This document shows, piece by piece, positions 14,462-21,333 of a DNA stretch of 21,592 nucleotides. Position 1 is the stretch's first letter, and the number at the start of each line of letters is the position of its first letter. Under the pieces are notes generated by a model, which made no database searches, was not told where the DNA came from, and was given only the letters and a program-made list of their open reading frames with translations. The position numbers and the translations under genes were made by a program. The stretch is from JAHEJX01 sp041605955 (GTDB lineage: Bacteria; Actinomycetota; Acidimicrobiia; Spongiisociales; UBA5794), in assembly GCA_041605955.1 (NCBI GenBank), contig JBFIXI010000073.1:1-21592 (forward strand), written 5' to 3'.

Positions 14462-15121
14462 ATGGAAGCTCCCGAGATCGAGCTCATCTACGTTGGCGAC
14501 GCCATGTGCTCCTGGTGTTGGGGGTTCGCCCCCACCGTGGATGCCCTGCTGGCTCACTACACGATGCCGCTGCGGCTGGTCAACGGCGGCCTGCGACCCG
14601 GGCCGAACGCGCAGCGGCTCGATGACGACCTGCGCGCCTATCTGCGGCATCATTGGGACCAGGTGGCCGCGGCCAGCGGGCAGCCATTCGACGATGCTGT
14701 GCTCGCCGCCGATGGCTGGATCTACGACACCGAGCTCCCGGCGCGTGCCGTGGTGACGATGCGAAGCCACGCTCCCGACCAGGAGTACAACTGGTTCAAG
14801 CGACTACAACGCGCCTTTTACGCCGAGGCCACGGACATCACGTCGGCAGAGGAGTACCGACGGCTGCTGGCCGGCTTCCCCGTCGATGACGGAGCCTTCC
14901 TCGAAGATGTGCTCGACGAGAAGTCGCGCCTCGCAGCCTGGGAGGACTTCGAGCAGGCCAGAGTGCTGCAGGCCAGCGGTTTCCCCACCCTCCTGGTGCG
15001 CACCGGGCGGGATCTGGCGACGGTCACCCGCGGGTACATGCCGTTCGCCGCCATCGAGCCTCATCTCACGGCCTACCTCGCCGACCGATACGAACCGGCC
15101 GTGTTCCTCGCCGTCGCCTAG
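14462..15121 (+). CDS. DsbA-family thioredoxin-fold protein with CSWC motif
   Basis: 219 residues. The first strand (IELIYVGDAM) leads into C16-S-W-C19-WGF, a redox CxxC. It matches the predicted protein-disulfide isomerases of COG3531, in which DPMCSWCWGF is typical. A helical insert follows. The second half of the thioredoxin fold holds the expected cis-Pro loop (ASGFPTLLVR). There is no signal peptide, so it works in the cytosol. Likely substrates are small thiols or unfolded proteins; isomerisation of an aromatic compound, as in the related HCCA isomerases, is possible. ATG 14462 is preferred because it begins just before the first strand. The stop TAG overlaps the convergent gene's stop in CTAG. 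Confidence 0.82.
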   Translation: MEAPEIELIYVGDAMCSWCWGFAPTVDALLAHYTMPLRLVNGGLRPGPNAQRLDDDLRAYLRHHWDQVAAASGQPFDDAVLAADGWIYDTELPARAVVTMRSHAPDQEYNWFKRLQRAFYAEATDITSAEEYRRLLAGFPVDDGAFLEDVLDEKSRLAAWEDFEQARVLQASGFPTLLVRTGRDLATVTRGYMPFAAIEPHLTAYLADRYEPAVFLAVA

Positions 15122-16215
15122 CTGCGTCCCACCAGCAACGGAATCACCCGCTCGGGATCGGTGAGGCCCCCATGATGGCCGATCATCCGGTCGTCGCTGT
15201 ACTTGTGGTGAATCACCTTGTCGTCGTCGGCCACCAGGATTCCGTGGGGTGCTCGAGCGGTGAAGCTGGGGTGAGGAGGCCCCGGTCCCCACCAATCGGC
15301 CATGTCGTCCAGCGGTATCCAACGCGCCGGCAGGTCGCGGGCCAGCTTCGCTCCGTCACCTCTGACGAACATCACTCGGCTGTCGCCATAGAAGACGTGG
15401 CCGGACTCGTGAGCTCGGTCAATGCTCACGGCGGCGGTGGACGGGTAGTCGACGTGTCCGTGGTCGGCGGTTGCCAGCAGGACCGCGCCCGCGGGCATCT
15501 GCTGTTCGAGCCGGCTCCACAGGGCGGCCACGAAGTCAACGGCATCGGCGTAGTCGGGCGAGCGCTGGCCCGTCATGTGGGCGGCCACGTCGACGTGGGG
15601 CACATAGGTGACGATGAGTCGCTGCGGTGTCGTCGCCAGCTGGGCGGTGGCGTCAACCATCTCATCTGCCGTATACACGGCCTCGAAACGGCAGCCACGG
15701 AACAGCACCTGCGACATGTTGGTCCCCGAGAAGTTGCCGGGCTGGATCGTGATCGGCTCGGCGCCGGCGGCCTTCAGCCGTTCCCACAGGTTGGGAGCGG
15801 GGAGGAAGTTGGCGAGGTCCAGCTCCACATCCTCTCCCCAGGGGCGCTTCCACTTGATCGTGTAGACGACTCCTTGGACCTCCGGGATGTAGAGCTGGTA
15901 GCCGATGAGCCCGTGGCGGCTGGGCGGCAGGCCGGTAGCGATGGTTGCCCAGCTCACGGTGGTGGTCGTCGGGAAGGGAGCGTCGAGCGTGGCAACTTGC
16001 GACGCGGCGAGCGGGGCGGCGTCGGGATGAGAGAGTTGATGCGCTCCCAGCCCGTCGATGAAGAAGAGGACGTACGTGGCCGCCTCCGGGATCAACTCGG
16101 CCAGGCGGGAATGGAGGCGGGGCGATGCGGCCGACCCGATGAGGCGATGCTCCAACTCCGCAATCAGGTTCACCAGAGAGCCGCCGAAGTAGTCGGGCAC
16201 TTGGATCGAGGGCAT
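15118..16215 (-). CDS. Alkaline-phosphatase-superfamily phosphodiesterase/nucleotide pyrophosphatase
   Basis: 365 residues with the complete metal and nucleophile set of the type I phosphodiesterase family. These are Asp54 (FFIDGLGAH), the Thr nucleophile in FPTTTTVSW (81-89), Asp209-x3-His213 (HVDVAAH), Asp251-His252 (TADHGH) and late His347/His348 (GHHGG). Two metal ions, usually zinc, hydrolyse phosphodiester or pyrophosphate bonds. There is no signal peptide, so a cytosolic location is likely, although related proteins act on nucleotides or on glycans outside. The substrate is unknown. The ATG at 16215 starts a natural N-terminus. It converges with the CxxC protein gene with a 4-nt overlap. 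Confidence 0.87.
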   Translation of the reverse strand: MPSIQVPDYFGGSLVNLIAELEHRLIGSAASPRLHSRLAELIPEAATYVLFFIDGLGAHQLSHPDAAPLAASQVATLDAPFPTTTTVSWATIATGLPPSRHGLIGYQLYIPEVQGVVYTIKWKRPWGEDVELDLANFLPAPNLWERLKAAGAEPITIQPGNFSGTNMSQVLFRGCRFEAVYTADEMVDATAQLATTPQRLIVTYVPHVDVAAHMTGQRSPDYADAVDFVAALWSRLEQQMPAGAVLLATADHGHVDYPSTAAVSIDRAHESGHVFYGDSRVMFVRGDGAKLARDLPARWIPLDDMADWWGPGPPHPSFTARAPHGILVADDDKVIHHKYSDDRMIGHHGGLTDPERVIPLLVGRS

Positions 16216-16252
16216 CGAGCCAAGTTAATCCGATGCCGCCACCGATCTGGGG

Positions 16253-16306
16253 GTTGTCGAGCTGGGGTGTCGTGCTGGGTTGTCGAGCCGGGATGTCGTG
16301 CTGGGG
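16253..16306. repeat. 13-bp tandem repeat, four copies (two 26-bp pairs)
   Basis: TGTCGAGCTGGGG (16255-16267), TGTCGTGCTGGGT (16268-16280), TGTCGAGCCGGGA (16281-16293) and TGTCGTGCTGGGG (16294-16306). Copies alternate, so 1 resembles 3 and 2 resembles 4. It lies in the gap between the acyltransferase stop and the phosphodiesterase start, both on the minus strand. Confidence 0.8.
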
Positions 16307-16337
16307 TTGAACGCGGTGAGTTGGCCGGCTGAGCAGC

Positions 16338-17090
16338 TCAGGCCTGATCAGCCCGCCAGCGAGCCAGCGTCTCTTCGATCTCGACTCGGGCTTGGGCTAC
16401 CAGTGCGGCGGGATCGTCTCCGGCGACACGGGCGATAGGGTCGCCGAACCGCACCCGAATTCTGGTGCCAAACGGGATCGGGAACATCTTGTTGCGCAGC
16501 AACTCCCACGATCCGTCGATCGTCGTCGGAACCACTGCCAGCTGTGGAGCCGCTTTCAGGAGCGTGACGGTGCCGCTCGCCTTGAAGTCGCCGAGTCGGC
16601 CATCACGCGATCGGGTTCCTTCGGGGAAGATGACCACGGCCGTATTGCGATCTTGGCACTGCTTGCCGAGCTCCTTGATGATCCGCAGTGCCTGGCGGGG
16701 TTCATCGCGATCGATGATGGCATTGCCCCCGTGGGTCAGGTTGAAGCTGACGCTCGGGAGCCAACGACCCAGCTCGCGCTTGGCCACGTACTTCGGGTAG
16801 TTGCTGAAGAGCAGGCCTCCGAATATCGGCACATCGAAGAGGCTCTGGTGGTTCGAGATGAGCACGTATCCAGTCCGCGCTTCGATCTTGGGTGACTTGT
16901 CGACGATCAGCTTGGTGCCCGTGATCGGGAGCAGCCACAGCAGAACTCGCTGGAGAGCGCCCATGGTCACCTCCATCGGACGCAAGCCGAACAGGCGGGC
17001 AACCCGCGCAATCAACTCGAACACCACCAAGGCGAGGCCGAAAGCGATGACAAACGGAATCGTGAAGATCCAATCGATGATCCGCTTCAT
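16338..17090 (-). CDS. 1-acylglycerol-3-phosphate acyltransferase family protein (PlsC-type)
   Basis: 250 residues. An N-terminal hydrophobic segment (about 8-36) anchors it at the membrane. The acyltransferase motifs are in order: H81-x4-D86 (NHQSLFD), the acyl-acceptor region with GGNAIIDR, and FPEGTRSRDG (155-164). A later VVPTTIDGSWELL stretch is motif IV. It transfers an acyl chain from acyl-CoA or acyl-ACP to lysophosphatidate or a related lipid at the inner face of the membrane. The ATG at 17090 is the natural start. It is divergent from the quinone oxidoreductase gene with about 150 bp between. That the patatin and this enzyme both handle acyl lipids may be coincidence. Confidence 0.9.
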   Translation of the reverse strand: MKRIIDWIFTIPFVIAFGLALVVFELIARVARLFGLRPMEVTMGALQRVLLWLLPITGTKLIVDKSPKIEARTGYVLISNHQSLFDVPIFGGLLFSNYPKYVAKRELGRWLPSVSFNLTHGGNAIIDRDEPRQALRIIKELGKQCQDRNTAVVIFPEGTRSRDGRLGDFKASGTVTLLKAAPQLAVVPTTIDGSWELLRNKMFPIPFGTRIRVRFGDPIARVAGDDPAALVAQARVEIEETLARWRADQA

Positions 17091-17109
17091 GGGACGGCAG
17101 GCTAGGCGA

Positions 17110-17178
17110 AACCGCGTCGTCCCGACGGGTCGCGGTTGTGACGCTCGGGCGCGTCGGTCGGGCAGCTGAGGTCCTCAG
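17110..17178. promoter_or_regulatory. Two inverted repeats in a divergent intergenic region
   Basis: First, AACCGCG (17110-17116) and CGCGGTT (17131-17137), with an inner CCC/GGG pair at 17121-17129. Second, CTGAGG-T-CCTCAG at 17166-17178, a perfect 6-bp-arm palindrome around one central base. Both stand between the divergent acyltransferase and quinone oxidoreductase genes and could be regulator sites. No regulator gene is nearby. Confidence 0.35.
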
Positions 17179-17239
17179 GCTCTATTCCCGGCCGGCGCCG
17201 GCTGAGAAGCTGGGGTCATCCGCGACACGGGAAGGCGCG

Positions 17240-18280
17240 ATGGTTGCGCATCTGCCGATCATGAGTAAAGGGGCCGTCGTACCGATCCTCGGCGGGCCGG
17301 ACGTGCTGGAGGTGCAGCCGTGGGAGGTGGCCGCTCCGGGGCCGGACGAGGTGCGGGTGCGCGTGGAGGCGGCCGGAATCAGCTACGCCGATCTACTGGT
17401 CATGCAGGGTGTCCACCCCGAGCGACGTCGGCCCCCGTTCGTGCCCGGCTGGGACATCGTCGGCGAGGTCGAAGCGGTCGGGCCGGACGTTGACGACATC
17501 CACGTCGGTGACCGGGTCGCCGGGCTGACGATCGTCGGCGGCTGGGCGGAACACGCCATCGTCTCGGCCAAGTGGGTCGTCCCAGTGCCGGCAACGGTGG
17601 AGGCGGCGGCCGCAGTGTGCCTGGTGATGGACTACATCGTCGCCTACCAGATGCTCACCAGGTCGGCCCGACTCCTCCCGGGCGACACCGTGCTGTTCCA
17701 GGGGGCAGGCGGCGGCGTCGGCACTGCGTTCATACAACTGGCGCGCACCCAGGACATCCGAGTCCTGGGCGCGGATCGGGGAAAGAAGCGAGCCCACGTC
17801 GAAGCGGCCGGCGCCACCCTCGTCGACTTCGAGACCGAGGACGTGGTCGCCCGTTGCCGCCAGCTGACGGGAGGCAGGGGTGTCGAAGCCGCCTTTGACG
17901 GAATCGGCGCCACCGCCAGGGATTCGCTGCGAGCCCTCCGCCGTGGTGGCACCCTGGTGTGGTTCGGAATGGTGACCGCCCTGAGCCGGGGGCAGCGCGA
18001 CCTGCGCCAGCTACTACGGACCGCGGTCCAGGTCGGCGCGGCTTTCGCACCGAACCTCGTTCCCGGCGGCAAGCGGACGACGTTCTACAGCATCCAGCTT
18101 CTCGCCCGTAAGCACCCGGAGTGGTACCGCCAGGATCTCGCCACGCTGCTGGCCATGCTGGCCGACGGCACTATCGAGCCACGGATCGCAGCCGCATGGA
18201 AGCTCGACGAGGCCGCGGTGGCGACCGCGGGGCTGGCCGACGGGTCGCTGCCGGGCAAGCAGGTCATCTTGGCGGCCTGA
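17240..18280 (+). CDS. Zinc-free MDR oxidoreductase (NADPH:quinone oxidoreductase-like)
   Basis: 346 residues. The fold is that of medium-chain dehydrogenases. The N-terminal catalytic domain contains GISYADLLVMQG and PGWDIVGEVEAVG but no structural-zinc Cys set. The NADP-binding motif GAGGGVGTA is at 155-163. The absence of Cys ligands separates it from the alcohol dehydrogenase at 10639-11721 and fits the quinone-oxidoreductase group. It would reduce quinones or alpha,beta-unsaturated carbonyls with NADPH in the cytosol. ATG 17240 has GGGAAGG just upstream; ATG 17261 is in frame but has no ribosome site. After the TGA at 18278-18280, the same frame remains open for 57 more codons. Confidence 0.85.
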   Translation: MVAHLPIMSKGAVVPILGGPDVLEVQPWEVAAPGPDEVRVRVEAAGISYADLLVMQGVHPERRRPPFVPGWDIVGEVEAVGPDVDDIHVGDRVAGLTIVGGWAEHAIVSAKWVVPVPATVEAAAAVCLVMDYIVAYQMLTRSARLLPGDTVLFQGAGGGVGTAFIQLARTQDIRVLGADRGKKRAHVEAAGATLVDFETEDVVARCRQLTGGRGVEAAFDGIGATARDSLRALRRGGTLVWFGMVTALSRGQRDLRQLLRTAVQVGAAFAPNLVPGGKRTTFYSIQLLARKHPEWYRQDLATLLAMLADGTIEPRIAAAWKLDEAAVATAGLADGSLPGKQVILAA

Positions 18281-18454
18281 GCCAGCCTGGGCCGGAAGAT
18301 CAGCGCGCTCCCAGCTACGCCGACGCGGCGTCGCGCTGCCCACTTCCGGCGGCTGTGGGCCGCCGGCCGATCGCCGGACCGAAAGGTCGGCTTCACCGAT
18401 CCGGACCGAGAGATTCGTTTCCCGTATTGGGACGCCACCGCCGAGAATGAGTGA
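18281..18454 (+). other. Open in-frame stretch after the quinone oxidoreductase stop
   Basis: Directly after the TGA, the same frame has 57 sense codons and ends at TGA 18452-18454. The predicted peptide has a protein-like hydrophilic end (VGFTDPDREIRFPYWDATAE). There is no ATG, GTG or TTG start in it; CTG 18287 is the only near-cognate candidate and has no ribosome site. It could be a small gene with a rare start, a decayed gene, a readthrough extension or chance. It overlaps the hairpin at 18291-18350. Confidence 0.25.
18291..18350 (+). terminator. Three-level nested hairpin downstream of the quinone oxidoreductase
   Basis: Perfect nested arms: GCCGGAAG/CTTCCGGC (18291-18298, 18343-18350), CAGCGCG/CGCGCTG (18301-18307, 18332-18338) and ACGCC/GGCGT (18317-18321, 18327-18331). 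It starts 10 nt after the stop codon. No U-tract follows. Further small stems follow: CCGGC/GCCGG (18364-18368, 18374-18378) and GACC-GAAA-GGTC (18378-18389). Confidence 0.5.
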
Positions 18455-18457
18455 ACT

Positions 18458-18485
18458 TTGGCGGTCAATTTCCGCTACCTATACT
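18458..18485 (+). promoter_or_regulatory. Predicted sigma-70-type promoter of the nuo operon
   Basis: TTGGCG (18458-18463), a 16-nt spacer and TATACT (18480-18485), 57 nt upstream of the nuoA start. It is the best-matching hexamer pair I found between the quinone oxidoreductase and nuoA. Confidence 0.5.
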
Positions 18486-18542
18486 CGCTGCGGACCCGCA
18501 CTGGTGGGCTGCAAGTGCCGTTACTCCGAGGGGTTTGACCGA

Positions 18543-18932
18543 GTGCTAGACCAGTACTTTGGCGACTACATCACGGTGTTCGTCTTCATGGCCGTCGGGG
18601 CGCTCCTCGTCGGCGGCGGGTTGCTCGCTTCGGCTCTGCTCCGCCCCAACAATCCGACGAAGACGAAGTCCGAGACTTACGAGTGCGGGATCGATCCGGT
18701 CGGCGGCGGGTGGAGCCAGACCCACATCCGCTACTACATCTTCGCTTTGCTGTTTCTCATTTTCGACGTCGAGGCGATCTTCATCTTCCCGTGGGCGATC
18801 AAGGTCGAGGACTTCGCCAGCCCCCAGTTCGGGCTCGGCGGCTTCATCCTCGTAGAGATGGTGATCTTCATCGTCATCCTGCTGGTGGGGCTCATCTACG
18901 CCATTCGCAAGGGAGTCCTGAGATGGGACTGA
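18543..18932 (+). CDS. nuoA: NADH-quinone oxidoreductase subunit A
   Basis: 129 residues from GTG 18543. GAGGGG at 18528-18533 lies 9 nt upstream. There are three transmembrane helices (about 9-33, 62-86, 99-121). The YECG motif (46-49) is in the long loop after helix 1. The second helix carries the conserved acidic pair in FDVEAIF (Asp75, Glu77). NuoA sits at the junction of the membrane arm and the quinone site of complex I. An in-frame ATG at 18447 would add 32 residues, but it lies upstream of the predicted promoter and has no ribosome site. First gene of the operon. Confidence 0.95.
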   Translation: MLDQYFGDYITVFVFMAVGALLVGGGLLASALLRPNNPTKTKSETYECGIDPVGGGWSQTHIRYYIFALLFLIFDVEAIFIFPWAIKVEDFASPQFGLGGFILVEMVIFIVILLVGLIYAIRKGVLRWD

Positions 18933-18981
18933 GGTCCTGCCAGCCCGTGCAAGACCCGGTGCTCCTCGAGGGAGCCGGTCT

Positions 18982-19479
18982 ATGGGGATAATCGAGAAGT
19001 TCGGAGCACCCAAGCCGATCTCCTGGCTGCTCAACTGGTCTCGGAAATACTCACTGTGGTTCTTCCAGTTCGGCTTGGCGTGCTGCGCCATCGAGATGAT
19101 GGCGGCCTCGGCGCCTCGCTATGACTTCATGCGGTTCGGCATCATCCCGTTGCCCGCATCGCCCCGCCAGGCGGATCTCATGGTCGTGGCCGGCACGGTC
19201 ACCGACAAGATGGCTCCCGCCGTCAAACGGCTCTACGACCAAATGCCCGATCCCAAATACGTCATCTCGATGGGGTCCTGCTCCAACTGCGGGGGTCCGT
19301 ACTGGGACTCGTATTCGGTCACCAAGGGGGTCGACCAGATAATTCCGGTCGACGTTTACGTACCCGGCTGCCCGCCGCGGCCGGAGGCGCTGATGGAGGG
19401 CATCGTGCTCCTCCAGCAGCAGATCACCAACGAAGACGTGAAAGAGAAGTGGAACCAGCGTGACCGACAGCCCGTCTGA
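18982..19479 (+). CDS. nuoB: NADH-quinone oxidoreductase subunit B
   Basis: 165 residues. It carries the four ligands of Fe-S cluster N2: Cys34-Cys35 (GLACCAIE), Cys100 (GSCSNCGG) and Cys130 (GCPPRPEA). N2 is the last cluster in the chain and passes electrons to the quinone in the pocket formed with NuoD. ATG 18982 has GAGGGAG upstream. The N-terminal KFGAPKPISWLLNWSRKYSLW amphipathic region is typical. It starts 49 bp after nuoA, and its end overlaps the start of nuoC by 20 nt. Confidence 0.97.
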   Translation: MGIIEKFGAPKPISWLLNWSRKYSLWFFQFGLACCAIEMMAASAPRYDFMRFGIIPLPASPRQADLMVVAGTVTDKMAPAVKRLYDQMPDPKYVISMGSCSNCGGPYWDSYSVTKGVDQIIPVDVYVPGCPPRPEALMEGIVLLQQQITNEDVKEKWNQRDRQPV

Positions 19480-20143
19480 GGCAGAAGTCGTGGACGCCGC
19501 CGACGAAGGTGAGGAGGGCACCGAGGAGCCGTCCGGCGCCGCCGAGCTCGCCGCCTTCGCTGAGTCGATGGCGCAGCGTCTCGGGGCCACCTCCTGGAGT
19601 GCGGATCACGGTGTGGCCCGGCTGGAGGTCGACAGGGAGAGCTGGGTCGCCGCCGCAGTCGGGGCACGTGAGGAGGGCCTGCCGTTCTTCTCGTGGCTGG
19701 CCGCCGTCGATTGGTCGAAAGACGTGGAGGTCGGTGAGCCGGTCGAGGCACCCGACGAGCTCGAAGAGCGCTTCGACGTTATCTGCCGGCTGTCGTCGGT
19801 GCGCACCGCCGAGGCGGTGCACCTGGTCACCAGTGTGCCCAAGGACGACGCGTGGGTTCCCAGCCTGGTCGGCGAGTTCGGCGGCGCCCAGTGGCACGAG
19901 CGGGAGACCGCCGAGATGTTCGGCATCGACTTTCCCGGCAACTCGGAGGTGAACCGCCACCTGTACCTGCCCGACGCATTCGAGGGCCATCCGCTGCTCA
20001 AGTCCTATCCGCTGCTGAGTCGCGAGGTCAAGCCGTGGCCGGGAACAGTGGACGTCGAGGACATGCCGTCCACCGAGAACGTAGAGGCCGCCTCCCAAGA
20101 TGCGGCCCAGCAGGTCGGCGACGACGAGGGGGACGAGGCGTGA
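19460..20143 (+). CDS. nuoC: NADH-quinone oxidoreductase subunit C
   Basis: 227 residues from GTG 19460, inside the end of nuoB. The 30-kDa subunit signature is at about 146-160 (HERETAEMFGIDFPG), followed by HLYLPDAFEGHPLLKSYPL. The N-terminal 28 residues and the C-terminal 28 are very acidic and low-complexity, an addition to the core. NuoC is a separate gene here, not fused to NuoD as in enterobacteria. The stop overlaps the nuoD start in GTGA, giving translational coupling. Confidence 0.95.
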   Translation: MTDSPSEAEVVDAADEGEEGTEEPSGAAELAAFAESMAQRLGATSWSADHGVARLEVDRESWVAAAVGAREEGLPFFSWLAAVDWSKDVEVGEPVEAPDELEERFDVICRLSSVRTAEAVHLVTSVPKDDAWVPSLVGEFGGAQWHERETAEMFGIDFPGNSEVNRHLYLPDAFEGHPLLKSYPLLSREVKPWPGTVDVEDMPSTENVEAASQDAAQQVGDDEGDEA

Positions 20144-21333
20144 CCCAGCTCGACCCGCGCGCAGCCATGCATCGGTCCGACGCCGCCGTGTCGGTCGAGA
20201 TCGAGACGCCGGAAATGACGCTGAACATCGGACCGCAGCATCCGTCGACCCACGGTGTGCTGCGCTTGGTTGCGCAAGTCGATGGGGAGCGAATCAGCTC
20301 GGTGGATCCTGTCATCGGCTACATGCACCGCGGCTACGAGAAGCTGTCCGAGGTCCGTACCTACGCTCAGATCACCGCGCTGGTGAATCGCATCGACTGG
20401 GTATCGGGATTCGCCAACGAGATCCCCTTCATCGCCGCGGTGGAGGAGCTCGTGGGAGTCGAGGTGCCCGAGCGGGCCCAGTACATCCGGCTGATCCTCA
20501 CCGAGATGGCGCGCATCGCATCGCATCTCGTCTTCATGTCCTCCTATCCGCTGGAGTTGGGGGCGGCCACACCGCTGATGCACGCCCTGCGGGAGCGGGA
20601 GCACGTGTTGGAGTTGTTGGAGAGCGTCACCGGCGGGCGGTTCCACCCCAACTTCAATCGAATCGGCGGCGTCAAACCAGTAGCCGGGGGCGGTTCCAAT
20701 ATGAAGAAGATGTCGCAGGACCTCCCGGCAGGCTTCCTCGCCGCCACCGACGCGGCCATGGACAAAGTCACCGCGATCTGTGACGATCTCGATCGCCTGG
20801 TCACGGGCAACGAGCTGATAAAGGCCCGCACCGTCGGCATCGGTGTCATCCCCGCCGACAAGGCGATCGAGTACGGCTTGTCCGGGCCCAACCTGAGGGC
20901 TTCGGGAGTCAAGTACGACCTCCGCAAGGTGGAGACTCTGCTGCCTTACGACGGCATCGACTTCGAGATACCGATCGGACACAACGGCGACTGCTACGAC
21001 CGCTACGTGGTCCGCCTCCAGGAGATACGCCAGGCGGCCCGCATCGTGCGGCAGGCTATCGCCAAGCTCCCGGCAGGCCCGCTCCAAGCCAAGGTGCCTC
21101 GCATCATCAAGGTCCCCAAAGGCGAGGCTTACGTGCGCGCCGAGAATCCCAAGGGCGAGATGGGATATCTCGTCATCTCTGAGGGCGGGCGCATCCCCTA
21201 CCGGGTGAAGATCCGCTCCGCCTCGTTCTCCAATCTGTCGATCCTGCCCTGGGTTCTCGAGGGCCAGCTCGTGCCCGACCTCGTGGCCATCATGGGAAGT
21301 CTCGACTTCGTCCTCGGGGACGTGGACCGATGA
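20140..21333 (+). CDS. nuoD: NADH-quinone oxidoreductase subunit D
   Basis: 397 residues from GTG 20140, which overlaps the nuoC stop (GTGA). It forms the floor and wall of the quinone pocket with NuoB. GPQHPSTHG (31-39) keeps the quinone-site His38. GYMHRGYEK and the C-terminal DFVLGDVDR are conserved. At residue 87, where Tyr (RMDY or RLDY) is the usual quinone-headgroup partner, this protein has Trp (NRIDWVSG). The remainder (PERAQYIRLILTEMARI, FHPNFNRIGG) is normal. The following element begins with an ATG overlapping the stop. No other nuo gene is visible before the window ends. Confidence 0.95.
   Translation: MTQLDPRAAMHRSDAAVSVEIETPEMTLNIGPQHPSTHGVLRLVAQVDGERISSVDPVIGYMHRGYEKLSEVRTYAQITALVNRIDWVSGFANEIPFIAAVEELVGVEVPERAQYIRLILTEMARIASHLVFMSSYPLELGAATPLMHALREREHVLELLESVTGGRFHPNFNRIGGVKPVAGGGSNMKKMSQDLPAGFLAATDAAMDKVTAICDDLDRLVTGNELIKARTVGIGVIPADKAIEYGLSGPNLRASGVKYDLRKVETLLPYDGIDFEIPIGHNGDCYDRYVVRLQEIRQAARIVRQAIAKLPAGPLQAKVPRIIKVPKGEAYVRAENPKGEMGYLVISEGGRIPYRVKIRSASFSNLSILPWVLEGQLVPDLVAIMGSLDFVLGDVDR

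Noticed and set aside
15172..16332. Plus-strand open frame of about 386 codons
   Set aside because: Opposite the phosphodiesterase gene, which has a complete metal-ligand set; the plus-strand frame has no recognisable domain.
18447..18542. N-terminal extension of NuoA from ATG 18447
   Set aside because: It would add 32 residues unlike NuoA and place the start upstream of the predicted promoter; GTG 18543 has a ribosome site.
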